Notes under the pieces: model-generated | Told to the model about the DNA's origin: nothing | What the model saw: the letters and a program-made list of their open reading frames with translations, nothing else | Databases searched by the model: none | Assembly (NCBI GenBank): GCA_951813545.1 | Contig: OX638352.1 | Location: forward strand, 4,046,835-4,110,834 | Direction of reading: 5' to 3' | Origin: an uncultured Poribacteria bacterium | GTDB taxonomy: Bacteria > Poribacteria > WGA-4E > WGA-3G | DNA: 64,000 nucleotides | Program-made: the position numbers and the translations under genes | In this document: positions 55,695-64,000 of the stretch, piece after piece | Layout of the letters: each line of letters starts with the position of its first letter | Position numbering within the stretch: position 1 is the first letter of the stretch

Positions 55695-56984
55695 ATGAAA
55701 GTTGCTTATATTACCGCAGGGGCTGCTGGCATGTACTGCGGCACTTGTATCCATGACAATATGGTAGCCACAGTCCTGAAGCAGCAAGGGCACAATGTTG
55801 CCCTGATTCCAACCTATACACCAACCCGAACAGATGAGACGAATGTAAGCATGGATCGCGTCTTTTTCGGAGGGGTCAACGTCTATCTGCAGCAGAAACT
55901 TTCCATTTTTAGGCATACACCTTGGACATTGGATAAACTTCTTGACAATCCAACGTTATTAAACGGATTGGCACGGTTCAGCAGCTCCACAGATGCTCGC
56001 GACCTTGGAGAACTCACAGTATCTATGCTCCGTGCCGAGCAAGGGTATCAAAAGAAGGAATTGGCGAAGTTAGTGAGGTGGCTTGCCGAAGAAAATAAGC
56101 CAGATGTCGTCTATCTCACCAATTCTATGTTAGTGGGCTTTACAAGAGAGATAAAGAAAGCATTGGGTGTACCGGTTATTTGCGCACTTCAAGGTGAAGA
56201 CATCTTTCTGCAAGACCTCATTGAGCCATACAAATCCGAAGCGTTAACCCTTCTCCGAGAACGTGCCGTAGATCCGGATGGCTTTGTGGCACCTTGTCGC
56301 TACTACGCGCAATTTATGGCAGATGCGTATCTTAACGTCCCTGTTGATAAAATTGCCGTGGTCCCCTTGGGGTTAAATACGGAGGGGCATGGGACACCTG
56401 TCCAAAAACCAGAACCACCTCCGTTCATTATTGGCTATTTGGCGCGTATCTGTCCTGAAAAGGGGTTACACATTTTGGTAGATGCCTTCCGTATCGTTGC
56501 CGAGGCATTCGGTGCCGATAACGTTCAGCTGCATGTTGCCGGATACCTTGGAAGGAAAGATGAACCTTATCTTGAGGAACTCGTGAACCAGATTCGCGCG
56601 TGGAACTTATCGGACAGTTTCGTGCACCACGGCGAGGTCACACGCACCCAAAAGATTGATTTCCTCAACCGTTTACATGTTTTTTCCGTCCCCACCGTTT
56701 ACCGTGAGTCCAAAGGGTTGTCCATCATAGAGTCGCTTGCCAACGGCGTACCGGTTGTCCAACCTCAGCACGGCGCGTTCCCTGAAATGATTGGTGCTAC
56801 TGAAGGCGGAATTCTCGTTGAGCCGGAATCCGCTGAAGCGGTGGCAGTGGGTATTATGGAACTCCTTAACGATGCCGAGCGACGTGAGTCTCTCGGAGAA
56901 GCAGGGAAAACCAATGTGCATCAGAAGTTTAACGATACAGTCGTGGCAGAACAACTCTTGAAAGTGTTTGAGAAATACACCTAA
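55695..56984 (+). CDS. Glycosyltransferase family 4 protein
   Basis: This 429-residue protein starts with AYITAGAAGMYCGTCIHDN and has a GT-B fold. The donor-binding half includes IIGYLARICPEKGLHILVDA, then FSVPTVYRESKGLSIIESLA and GVPVVQPQHGAFPEMI, the E-x7-E region of GT4 enzymes. It transfers a sugar from a nucleotide-sugar to an unknown acceptor, perhaps envelope glycan. The ribosome site is weak. It is a single gene. Confidence 0.88.
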   Translation: MKVAYITAGAAGMYCGTCIHDNMVATVLKQQGHNVALIPTYTPTRTDETNVSMDRVFFGGVNVYLQQKLSIFRHTPWTLDKLLDNPTLLNGLARFSSSTDARDLGELTVSMLRAEQGYQKKELAKLVRWLAEENKPDVVYLTNSMLVGFTREIKKALGVPVICALQGEDIFLQDLIEPYKSEALTLLRERAVDPDGFVAPCRYYAQFMADAYLNVPVDKIAVVPLGLNTEGHGTPVQKPEPPPFIIGYLARICPEKGLHILVDAFRIVAEAFGADNVQLHVAGYLGRKDEPYLEELVNQIRAWNLSDSFVHHGEVTRTQKIDFLNRLHVFSVPTVYRESKGLSIIESLANGVPVVQPQHGAFPEMIGATEGGILVEPESAEAVAVGIMELLNDAERRESLGEAGKTNVHQKFNDTVVAEQLLKVFEKYT

Positions 56985-56994
56985 TGTTTCAATC

Positions 56995-57021
56995 GCAAGC
57001 GCGCCTCGGAAGTGCGCTTGC
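56995..57021. repeat. Hairpin between the glycosyltransferase and membrane protein genes
   Basis: GCAAGCGC (56995-57002) pairs with GCGCTTGC (57014-57021) around a twelve-base loop, without a T run. It could be a terminator of low quality or a repeat. Confidence 0.5.
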
Positions 57022-57047
57022 CACAAAAATCAAAAAGGAAATGAATT

Positions 57048-57524
57048 ATGACTAAAACATGGATTATTTTTGTTTTCATGACCGTGTCATCGTGGGGACT
57101 TTATGGTGTTTTTCTGCATCAGGGACAGGTGGCTATGGCGGACCCTGTACATGGACGCTACAAGGCGTTTCTTTTTGTAGGGCTTGCTTACCTTCTCGCA
57201 GCAGTCATCGGTTCAGCACTGATGCTCGTCATTAATGGGTCCAACTGGCAATTTACAGGAAGCGGAGTCTCTTGGTCGTTTGTTGCCGGACTTGTCGGTG
57301 CCATTGGCGCATTTGGTGTTCTACTCGCCTTTGGCGCAGGGGGTAGACCTGCTGTCGTGATGTCCATTGTTTTTGCAGGCGCACCGATTGTAAACGCTGT
57401 CGTTGCGACGTTATCGCATCCACCGGCAGGCGGTTGGGGAGCAGTCCGCTGGCAGTTTGTTGCAGGCATCCTGCTCGCCGCACTTGGCGGGTGTTTGGTG
57501 ATGCTCTATAGACCTACTTCATAG
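57048..57524 (+). CDS. Small multi-pass membrane protein (half DMT/EamA-like)
   Basis: This 158-residue protein has about five membrane helices (WIIFVFMTVSSWGLYGVFL, FLFVGLAYLLAAVIGSALML, FVAGLVGAIGAFGVLLAFGA, VMSIVFAGAPIVNAVVATL, FVAGILLAALGGCLVMLY). It resembles one half of a drug/metabolite transporter (EamA), which would then need to pair. AAAGGA lies before the ATG. The function is unknown. Confidence 0.65.
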   Translation: MTKTWIIFVFMTVSSWGLYGVFLHQGQVAMADPVHGRYKAFLFVGLAYLLAAVIGSALMLVINGSNWQFTGSGVSWSFVAGLVGAIGAFGVLLAFGAGGRPAVVMSIVFAGAPIVNAVVATLSHPPAGGWGAVRWQFVAGILLAALGGCLVMLYRPTS

Positions 57525-57691
57525 CACATAGAAACAAAGCCGCTGGACCTCTGACACTCCTACGTCTTGGAAAGGCGGTTCAACACCGTACCTCTTTCCA
57601 TCGCATCACTCACTCCTTTTTACGGAAAATACATTTTTCACTATCCTTTTTGTGTGACCCTGTCTCTAATAGGCAAGAAGGGAGAGTTTTC

Positions 57692-58306
57692 ATGCCTATA
57701 GGCGAAACTGGCAAGCCAATATCACACAATCAAGAATTAAACGAGGCAAATGACGCTGAATTAGTCGTCGCCGCACTTGCTGGTAACACACAAGCATTTG
57801 ATGTATTGGTAAACCGATATAGGCGCGCCATGCTGACAATCGCGCGACAGATTGTTCGGAACGCTACCGATGCAGAAGATGTCGTGCAGGATGCGTTTTT
57901 ACGGGCTTTTGAGGCACTCCCACAACTTACGGATCTGAACCGCTTTGGAGCGTGGCTTCACTCAATTACGCGCAACCGTGCCTTGCGTTACTACAGAAAC
58001 ATCAGTCGCTACGAACCGCAGGAAGATATGGAGCCTTATTTAAATAGGGAAGCGGATACATCGGCTGCAGATCCCGCTCACATTGTGACGCGCGAATTGA
58101 CGCAGGAGGGGGTCAGAGATGCAATTCAAGAGTTACCGACAGACTATAAGGCAGTTATTGAACTTTATTATTGGGCAGAGATGCCACAGAAACGGATGGC
58201 TGAATTCTTATCACTTCCACTGTCAACCGTAAAGTGGCGACTCCATAAAGCGAAAGAACTGCTCAAAACAATTTTGGAAAGACGAGGCTACAGTGAGGAT
58301 GTGTGA
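57692..58306 (+). CDS. ECF RNA polymerase sigma factor (SigE/RpoE-like)
   Basis: This 204-residue sigma factor has region 2 (AFDVLVNRYRRAMLTIARQI, DAEDVVQDAFLRAFEALP) and region 4 (ELYYWAEMPQKRMAEFLSLP, STVKWRLHKAKELL). It directs RNA polymerase to a set of promoters. The ATG at 57692 has GGGAGAG upstream; a longer frame from 57650 was not used. No anti-sigma gene is next; instead the DUF4097 protein gene follows. It differs from the fused sigma factors at 24253 and 43341. Confidence 0.92.
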   Translation: MPIGETGKPISHNQELNEANDAELVVAALAGNTQAFDVLVNRYRRAMLTIARQIVRNATDAEDVVQDAFLRAFEALPQLTDLNRFGAWLHSITRNRALRYYRNISRYEPQEDMEPYLNREADTSAADPAHIVTRELTQEGVRDAIQELPTDYKAVIELYYWAEMPQKRMAEFLSLPLSTVKWRLHKAKELLKTILERRGYSEDV

Positions 58307-58463
58307 TGACTTTTCACTATATGTGGACATTTAAGAATAGGCGCACCTATCAAAGTTTCCAAATTCCCTGTCCCTGATAACGGAGATTTCGGGGGTTGGG
58401 TACTAACCGAAGATGTATAAGCAATTATAGAATTCACTATATAATGACGGAAAGGTGAAAATT

Positions 58464-59873
58464 ATGGAACAGCAGAGACAACAGGAACTCAAAGGACTTT
58501 TTCACATGTTGGAGCACACAGCGAAGATCGCAGAAGATGCGGCGTTAACGGGGGCGTTCAGTGGTGGCGAAACGCGATGCATTACCCAATTCAATAACGT
58601 GCTCACGCGCTTAGAGGATCTCAACGCGGTACCTGATGGACTTTTTGATGAGCTTCACGGAGAGGCATCTTTTAGTCAAATCGGAATTGCCTGCCATCAA
58701 CTCGCAGCGTATCTGAATGAGGAATTGGATACGACCTCAGATGTCAAAGGGTGGCTCGACAGCTTTTTTGGAAAACGATTCATGGAAAACCTGACGGAAG
58801 AACTGGCAGATAAACCGCTTGGGGATCTGATTCGCAAAGCTGTGCCAGACTTTTTAACCGAAAGCACATTGGAAGACATCGCTGAAGTGTTTTCTGTCGC
58901 TTCAGGTGGGAAACTAACGATTGATGCTGACTGCGGTGGGATTGATGTGCAGAGTGGAGAGGATGATACCGTTTCGGTTCAGGTCCGACGCACTGCGCAG
59001 ATGAAAGCAAATCGGCGGGCAAGCGAAATCCTTAAGAATTTTGATGTCCAGATAGCACACGAAGCGTCCGATGTCAAAATTGAGGCGAAGTTTGAAGGTA
59101 CCGCTAAACGGTGGAAAAAGATGAAAAATGATTTGGATATCCAATTTGACATTATTGTTCCGCGACACTATACCCTTGATCTGAAGACTGCAAATGCGGA
59201 TATTTCCGTCGCAAATATAACAGGGGACGTGAAGGTAGAAACATTCAGCGCGGGACTCCATCTTCAAAATATTACCGGACGTATTGATGGCGTAACATCA
59301 GTTGGGAACATTGATCTCAAGGCGTTTGATGGAGACGTGATGCTTCAAACGAAGGGTGGAAATATTGCGCTTGAGGGTGGTACCGGCAATGTCAAAGCCA
59401 GAACCTCCGGTGGAAGTCTTCAGATTATTGATGTCACCGGTGCTGTGAATGGAAAAACCTCCGGCGGAGGTATCACGCTGCGCGACTCCAAAGGTGGAGC
59501 AGACCTGAAAACTGCTGGGGGCAGTATAGAAGTAGAGAACGACGGACCTGTCCTTGCGAAAGCAACTGGAGGCTCCATCCGCTGCCAGCTCCAAGAAGCA
59601 TCTTCAAGTCAGAACTTGCTGCTGGATTTGGAGACAGCAGGTGGTGGTCTAAATGTCTCGCTCATTCCAGATATTGCTGCAACGGTGGAAGCAAAAGTGC
59701 TTGGTGGTTCAGTGACCACAGAATTTCCGGTCGTAGTGGAGACGGCAGGTGCTGTCAAGTCTAACGAGTTACAGGGGACCATTAATGGTGGAGGACCGCT
59801 CCTACGACTCCGTTCCATCGGCGGGAATATCATACTCCGAAAGACAGAAGCACACAATCCCACAGAGGTGTAA
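58464..59873 (+). CDS. DUF4097-type beta-helix protein
   Basis: This 469-residue protein starts with about 145 mostly helical residues (HMLEHTAKIAEDAALTGAFS, then TSDVKGWLDSFF), followed by a repetitive beta-helix: LDLKTANADISVANITGDVK, GRIDGVTSVGNIDLKAFDG, KTSGGGITLRDSKGG, KTAGGSIEVEND, KATGGSIRCQL. This DUF4097 fold is common in putative adhesins next to ECF sigma genes. No signal peptide is seen, so the protein may be cytoplasmic or a partner of the sigma factor. AAAGGTG lies six bases before the ATG at 58464. Confidence 0.8.
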   Translation: MEQQRQQELKGLFHMLEHTAKIAEDAALTGAFSGGETRCITQFNNVLTRLEDLNAVPDGLFDELHGEASFSQIGIACHQLAAYLNEELDTTSDVKGWLDSFFGKRFMENLTEELADKPLGDLIRKAVPDFLTESTLEDIAEVFSVASGGKLTIDADCGGIDVQSGEDDTVSVQVRRTAQMKANRRASEILKNFDVQIAHEASDVKIEAKFEGTAKRWKKMKNDLDIQFDIIVPRHYTLDLKTANADISVANITGDVKVETFSAGLHLQNITGRIDGVTSVGNIDLKAFDGDVMLQTKGGNIALEGGTGNVKARTSGGSLQIIDVTGAVNGKTSGGGITLRDSKGGADLKTAGGSIEVENDGPVLAKATGGSIRCQLQEASSSQNLLLDLETAGGGLNVSLIPDIAATVEAKVLGGSVTTEFPVVVETAGAVKSNELQGTINGGGPLLRLRSIGGNIILRKTEAHNPTEV

Positions 59874-59874
59874 T

Positions 59875-60243
59875 GTGTTAGACCATAGGCGAAGCGAGTT
59901 GATGTTAGTTGGACTGTTTGTATGGTTCATCTTGAGTGCAGTCGTTTTCATCGTGCTTGCCCTTCCGTTTATCATGCCGCAACATCAGTTAGCGCATCTT
60001 CTCCCGGAATGCAAATGGCAATCACAATTTCAGAAACCGTGTGTTTTCTGTGGGATGAGCACCGCATTCTATGTCATCTCGCGCAGTGATTTTGCCGAGG
60101 CACATCGCCTAAATCCGCTGAGCCTTTATATCTATTCTGTTTTTCTGGTTAATACAATCTTCGTAGGGATTACCCTAAAACGAAGCACACGTTTTGTTAA
60201 AAGTTCGGTCGCGCAGCTCCGTTGCCGTAGCGCATTGACATAG
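59875..60243 (+). CDS. DUF2752 membrane protein
   Basis: This 122-residue protein (GTG start one base after the previous stop, with AGAGGTG upstream) has a first helix (FVWFILSAVVFIVLALPFIM), then QKPCVFCGMSTAFYVISRSD and FAEAHRLNPLSLYIYSVFLV, the DUF2752 pattern. The role is unknown. The tight spacing with the DUF4097 gene indicates one transcript. Confidence 0.8.
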   Translation: MLDHRRSELMLVGLFVWFILSAVVFIVLALPFIMPQHQLAHLLPECKWQSQFQKPCVFCGMSTAFYVISRSDFAEAHRLNPLSLYIYSVFLVNTIFVGITLKRSTRFVKSSVAQLRCRSALT

Positions 60244-60257
60244 TTTGGAGACAAATC

Positions 60258-60509
60258 ATGGGTTTACTATCAATTTTTAGTGTGGTGTGGGGGATATTGG
60301 CTATTATTGGAATGGCAATCGCCTTCATACCGTGCCTCGGAATCCTCAATTACCTTAACATTCCGTTTGCAGTATTTGGATTGCTTTTCAGCATTCTTGC
60401 TATAATCCTATCGTCAGAGAAGGAACTCGCTATTGTTGGGTGTCTGCTTTGTACTGCGGCTATCCTCTTTGGAATCATCCGGCTCGTTTTAGGCTTCGGA
60501 ATTTTTTAA
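60258..60509 (+). CDS. Small hydrophobic membrane protein
   Basis: This 83-residue protein is almost entirely hydrophobic, with two or three helices (FSVVWGILAIIGMAIAFIP, IPFAVFGLLFSILAIIL, LAIVGCLLCTAAILFGII). TTGGAGA lies before the ATG. It is the last gene of the sigma-DUF4097-DUF2752 set. No family is recognised. Confidence 0.6.
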   Translation: MGLLSIFSVVWGILAIIGMAIAFIPCLGILNYLNIPFAVFGLLFSILAIILSSEKELAIVGCLLCTAAILFGIIRLVLGFGIF

Positions 60510-60590
60510 TCCATTTGCTTCAATTCAATAAGATTTTCCCAATGTGTAAAAAAGAAAGGAACCGGGGGTAGATGAAACAAGAGATGCCGA

Positions 60591-60619
60591 TTGACAGGTA
60601 AACACTGTTGGGATAAAAT
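60591..60619 (+). promoter_or_regulatory. Promoter of the unknown gene at 60659
   Basis: TTGACA (60591-60596), a 17-base spacer and TAAAAT (60614-60619). It lies 40 bases before the start codon, so the leader is short. Confidence 0.75.
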
Positions 60620-60658
60620 GGGTTTAATGAATCATATACCACACCGAAAGGAAAATAA

Positions 60659-61381
60659 ATGAACTGTCTTGATTATGGACTTTCTTTTATCAACTCTGTT
60701 GGCAACGGGAATGCCCCCCGCTTTTGGGTCGAATCTCGATGTCGTATAATAGATAACACAGATGGAAGTTTCAGCGATTATTACCAATGTGGTTCGTGTA
60801 AGAGTGAACACACCTTTGCCGAGAAAAATCTCTTCATAAATCCAAACTATAACTTTCTCCCTGTTTTTGGCAAAGAACACATAGCCGTATTCAGAAGGCA
60901 TGCTTACTGCAACGATAACTACGTCGAGTATAAGCCGGCGCGGGATTATTGGGGAGGTGCCTTGTTTGATGTTCAAGAGGCATCACCGGTCCAGGTACTT
61001 GATAGCAACGCAGCCATTTTTGAGGCGACACAAAAATGTCTACCCATCGTAACACACACAGAAATATGGGATACCAATACACATCAGCGGGCAATTATCG
61101 AGTGTCCGGTTAAAACGATGAACATAGATGAAAGCACAGGCATCTACCAAGTTGATACAGGAATTGTTCTATTTCCAGATCTGTCAAAGCGATACGATTG
61201 GCAGATTGAGATGTTCAGCCTCGCTTATGTTGCTTTCAACGCACCGCACTTCGCTGACTTCGTTATCGAACGCCCCACTGCCATCATTGAAAATGGAGTG
61301 GAAGTTACCCAAGTTTACCACTATTCCGAAATTCGGAGTTTAGAAGCAAAGAATACCGTGTTCTGCATCGGTGAACTTTGA
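60659..61381 (+). CDS. Unknown protein, 240 residues
   Basis: No family is recognised. It opens with NCLDYGLSFINSVGNGNAPR, has a CGSC pair near residue 45 (YQCGSCKSEHTFAEK) and several scattered Cys and His (HAYCNDNY). It shows no signal peptide or membrane helix, so it is probably cytoplasmic. GAAAGGA lies before the ATG and a good promoter stands upstream. Its last codons lie in a 22-base direct repeat that recurs at 61725. Confidence 0.6.
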   Translation: MNCLDYGLSFINSVGNGNAPRFWVESRCRIIDNTDGSFSDYYQCGSCKSEHTFAEKNLFINPNYNFLPVFGKEHIAVFRRHAYCNDNYVEYKPARDYWGGALFDVQEASPVQVLDSNAAIFEATQKCLPIVTHTEIWDTNTHQRAIIECPVKTMNIDESTGIYQVDTGIVLFPDLSKRYDWQIEMFSLAYVAFNAPHFADFVIERPTAIIENGVEVTQVYHYSEIRSLEAKNTVFCIGEL

Positions 61382-61746
61382 CAGACACTCCATAGGTATC
61401 GATTTTAGAAAAAACGCGTCATAGCATCGTAGGTTGGGTTGAGCGGAACCGAGAAAAATGATACGGACACTCCAAGCACATTTTACCACTCTACACCGCC
61501 CTATCAATCAAGGCGAAACCCAGCGGAAACCTGCCATGTTTGTTGTAACATTTGACGCAAAGAACGTTGGGTTTCGCTGGATATCTCTATGCCTATGCGG
61601 GTATATCAGGTTTAATTTATTTTGAAATATCTACCTTTGATTTTCAACACCGCTCAACCCGGGGTCCCCACCCGTTACTGGGAAGGGGCCTACAGTATCC
61701 CGGAAACCCTAAATTGACACCTATGGTGAACTTTGACAGACACTCC
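61370..61746. repeat. Direct repeats flanking a palindrome-rich segment
   Basis: GGTGAACTTTGACAGACACT followed by CC occurs at 61370-61391 and again at 61725-61746. Between them, GGGTTGAGCGG (about 61437) appears inverted as CCGCTCAACCC (about 61650), and GCGAAACCCAGCGG (about 61521) opposes GGGTTTCGCTGG (about 61569). The remainder of the gap up to 61931 holds only the promoter at 61830. Confidence 0.65.
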
Positions 61747-61829
61747 CATTTAGATAGATGCACTTAGGTCGGTTCAATTCCTGCATCTGCTACTGTAGTT
61801 TAGGATATCCGCACCACAAACAAATTTTC

Positions 61830-61858
61830 TTGAAAAAATTTTGTTGTCCGTTTATAAT
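61830..61858 (+). promoter_or_regulatory. Promoter of the sugar-type binding protein gene
   Basis: TTGAAA (61830-61835), a 17-base spacer and TATAAT (61853-61858). It is about 75 bases before the start codon. Confidence 0.75.
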
Positions 61859-61931
61859 GCCTGCATTAAAGCACTGAATCTAACCGGTGCTGATAACAAC
61901 TCGCATGATCTTTATACGGAGGACAAAAAAT

Positions 61932-63257
61932 ATGAAAAGTGTTCGCATAAGTCTTGTCTTAGCACTAATACTTGCACTTGCGTTTGTTAGTGCCCCGAAA
62001 GCTGATAACCATCAATCCCAATCCTTAACTGTTGTCTGGGCAGAATGGGATCCTGCTAATTATTTGCAGGAACTCTCAAAGGACTTTACCACTGAAACTG
62101 GCATCGCTGTTGATGTCATCCAGATTCCGTGGCCCAATTTCCAAGATAAAGTCTTCACTGCTTTTGTTGGAAAAAGCGATCTTTACGACATTGTCATTGG
62201 TGATAGTCAGTGGCTCGGTCGGAATTCGCAAGGTGGGAACTATATCAATCTAACGGATTGGATTAATGAAAATATTGATGTGGCTTCTATCTATGGACCC
62301 GCAATGACAGCCTTCGCTGAGTATCCGAAAGGCAGTGGAACATACTGGGCGTTGCCCGCAGAGGTGGATGCTGCTGGATACGTTTACCGAAAAGACCTGT
62401 TTGAAGACCCAAATGAGATGAAGGCATTCCAAGCAAAGTATGGCTACGCGCTTGCTCCGCCGAAAACGTACGATCAACTCCGTGATATCGCCGAGTTCTT
62501 CACGCGCCCGGATCAGGACCTCTATGGTATTGCAACATGGTATAGCAAAGAATACGACGGTATTACGATGGGATTCCAACAGGTAATGTGGAGTTTTGGC
62601 GGTGCCTATGGCGATGCTGAGAGCCATAAGGTTGCTGGGCACATTAACACAGAAGATGCCGTCAAGGCACTTGAATTTTACACCGACCTGCTCCAGTTCG
62701 CACCCCCCGATGCCCCGAATTACTATTGGGCAGAGACGCTGAACGCCTACAACTCAGGTAAGGTAGCAATGGCGATGAATTACTTCGCCTTTTTCCCAGG
62801 GGTGGTGAACCCGGAAGTGAATAAGATTTCTCACGACAAGAGTGGTTTCTTTATAGCACCCGCCGGTCCGAAAGGACACTATATCAGTATCGGCGGACAA
62901 GGCATGTCTATTTCTTCCTATTCTAAAAACAAGGATCTCGCCAAACAATACATGAAATGGTTTATGCAGAAACCTGTTCAGGAGAAATGGGCGGCACTCG
63001 GTGGATTCACACCGCACAAAGAGGTGTTGCAGTCGGATACATTTAAGACAGCATCCCCCTTTAATGAAGCCTTCGCCGCGAGTTTCCCGTACCTTCGCGA
63101 TTTTTGGGCTGTCCCAGAATATGCAGAACTTTTAGCGGTTTGCCAGACGAATTGGAGTGAAGCCATCTCCAAAATCAAGTCTGCAAAGGAAGCACTGGAC
63201 GCTATCGCACGGAAGCATGAGGAAATCTTTGAGGACGCAGGCTACTACGACGAGTAA
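61932..63257 (+). CDS. ABC transporter solute-binding protein, sugar type (SBP family 1)
   Basis: This 441-residue protein has a signal peptide (VRISLVLALILALAFVSAPK) and family-1 binding protein motifs (DFTTETGIAVDVIQIPWPNF, YDIVIGDSQWLGRNSQGG, YNSGKVAMAMNYFAFFPG, GGQGMSISSYSKNKDLAKQY). It would bind sugars or related compounds outside the membrane for import. GGAGGA lies before the ATG at 61932. No permease gene follows in the window; the next gene is Uma2. Confidence 0.92.
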   Translation: MKSVRISLVLALILALAFVSAPKADNHQSQSLTVVWAEWDPANYLQELSKDFTTETGIAVDVIQIPWPNFQDKVFTAFVGKSDLYDIVIGDSQWLGRNSQGGNYINLTDWINENIDVASIYGPAMTAFAEYPKGSGTYWALPAEVDAAGYVYRKDLFEDPNEMKAFQAKYGYALAPPKTYDQLRDIAEFFTRPDQDLYGIATWYSKEYDGITMGFQQVMWSFGGAYGDAESHKVAGHINTEDAVKALEFYTDLLQFAPPDAPNYYWAETLNAYNSGKVAMAMNYFAFFPGVVNPEVNKISHDKSGFFIAPAGPKGHYISIGGQGMSISSYSKNKDLAKQYMKWFMQKPVQEKWAALGGFTPHKEVLQSDTFKTASPFNEAFAASFPYLRDFWAVPEYAELLAVCQTNWSEAISKIKSAKEALDAIARKHEEIFEDAGYYDE

Positions 63258-63266
63258 AAATTGACA

Positions 63267-63307
63267 GGGTGGAAGGGTGGACGCGCGTCTTTAATATCCT
63301 TCCACCC
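63267..63307. repeat. Perfect ten-base hairpin after the binding protein gene
   Basis: GGGTGGAAGG (63267-63276) pairs with CCTTCCACCC (63298-63307) around a 21-base loop, with no T run. It could be an mRNA-end hairpin or a repeat. Confidence 0.5.
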
Positions 63308-63372
63308 TCCATCATAGATGCCATTTTCCGAATCATAAGGAGACAGCTCTCTAAAACACACGAGGTGGCACA

Positions 63373-64000
63373 ATGCAGAAACAGATTAAGGCAGCACCAA
63401 CAATCATTTATCCCGAATCAGATGGTAAACCTATGGCAGAAACTGATCGACACCGAAAACTCATGATGGATTTCATTTTCATGCTTGAAAACCACTTTGA
63501 GGATGTCAACGATGTGTATGTCTCCGGCAATCTACTGATGTATTATGAAGAAGGCAACATCCACAAATCTGTGTCCCCGGATGTGTTCGTTGTCTTCGGT
63601 GTCAGTAAGAAAGATCGGCGGACGTATCGGACGTGGGAGGAGGGACGCACTCCCGATTTCGTGTTGGAGGTCGCGAGCCCAAGCACTTATAACAAAGATA
63701 TAACCGACAAAAAATCTTTATATGCATCCATTCTCGGTGTCCGGGAGTACTACATCTATGACCCTTATGGAGAAGTTCAGCCACATTTTCAAGGGTACCG
63801 TCTCGTAGAGGGTAGGTATGAAACGATAGCACCTGTGGATAGCCGTTTACCGTCCATTGTACTCGGTTTGGAATTAGGGGAGCGAGATGGTATTTTGAGT
63901 CTCTATAATGCGAGTCGTTCAGCGTGGGTTTCTCCGCCGAAGGCACGCGTATCAGACGCAGAAGCACGCGTATCAGACGCAGAAGCACGCGCTGCACAAG
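63373..64000 (+). CDS. Uma2-family (DUF820) restriction-type nuclease fold, cut by window end
   Basis: The frame from ATG at 63373 (AGGTGG upstream) is open to the last base, giving 209 residues so far. The Uma2 signature is SVSPDVFVVFGVSKKDRR, PDFVLEVASPSTYNKDITDK and LGVREYYIYDP, with the PD and E-x-A-S catalytic pattern of PD-(D/E)XK folds. The family is common in many bacteria; the role is unknown. The end has repeated coiled-coil heptads (ARVSDAEARVSDAEAR). Confidence 0.9.
   Translation, partial: MQKQIKAAPTIIYPESDGKPMAETDRHRKLMMDFIFMLENHFEDVNDVYVSGNLLMYYEEGNIHKSVSPDVFVVFGVSKKDRRTYRTWEEGRTPDFVLEVASPSTYNKDITDKKSLYASILGVREYYIYDPYGEVQPHFQGYRLVEGRYETIAPVDSRLPSIVLGLELGERDGILSLYNASRSAWVSPPKARVSDAEARVSDAEARAAQ

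Noticed and set aside
61552..61767. 71-codon plus-strand frame in the repeat-rich gap
   Set aside because: It runs through the palindromes and one of the direct repeats, with no ribosome site.
1..64000. CRISPR array, rRNA, tRNA or replication origin
   Set aside because: No regularly spaced repeats, no recognisable rRNA or tRNA sequence and no DnaA-box cluster were seen by eye; a covariance or repeat search would be needed to be sure.

Overview
The window looks like a chromosomal segment of an uncultivated marine bacterium, most likely Candidatus Poribacteria or a close relative. This is inference from gene content, since no rRNA or tRNA gene was seen. The pointers are three phytanoyl-CoA-dioxygenase-like genes, ECF sigma factors fused to other domains, FG-GAP and BNR propeller proteins, HicB, BrnTA and Uma2 genes, and short hairpin repeats between genes.

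Region by region: 1-1775 holds the end of a fatty-acid beta-oxidation operon (fadN tail, fadA). 1885-9830 holds a lactonase-like propeller, then tmk, holB, metG (with a near-perfect sigma70 promoter) and an AddB-like nuclease. 10007-10612 is a Mn-type superoxide dismutase. 10717-14725 is a branched-chain amino-acid locus, ilvB-ilvN-ilvC, behind a T-box leader with its own promoter and terminator. 14874-18965 holds a GNAT, an FG-GAP protein, an orphan HicB, a KOW-like protein and a first PhyH dioxygenase. 19014-24253 (minus) is an ECF sigma factor with an extra C-terminal domain followed by two ABC-2 permeases, the first of which is cleanly split by an IS630-type element. 24521-29450 (minus) holds two more PhyH genes, a 2-hydroxyacid dehydrogenase and an oligopeptide-type binding protein, with the tail of a second binding protein beside it. 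29717-35660 has a HEAT/TPR membrane protein and a large secreted subtilisin. 35812-39922 has a second acetolactate-synthase-like enzyme, mtnA and an amidohydrolase. 39971-42673 has a long leader, a cold-shock/Sm-like fusion protein, a YkgJ protein, a DUF971 protein and a 7Fe ferredoxin. 43341-49532 is an apparent operon of a sigma factor-transmembrane-BNR propeller fusion, a C39-like/DUF1573 protein with an in-frame UGA, and a LamG lipoprotein-like protein. 49727-55312 has brnTA, recJ-rel (overlapping ATGA) and rpmB. 55695-61381 has a glycosyltransferase, a small membrane protein, an ECF sigma/DUF4097/DUF2752 cluster and an unknown gene. 61382-64000 has a repeat-rich gap, a sugar-type ABC binding protein and a Uma2 nuclease cut by the window end.

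The most unusual items are the one-polypeptide sigma factor/membrane/propeller protein and its paralogue with a different C-terminal domain; the cold-shock domain joined to two Hfq/Sm-like segments behind a 350-base leader; the UGA codon lying where DUF1573 proteins have a conserved cysteine; and the IS630 insertion that can be reversed on paper to give an intact permease. Homology statements come from recognising sequence motifs by eye; no database search was run.
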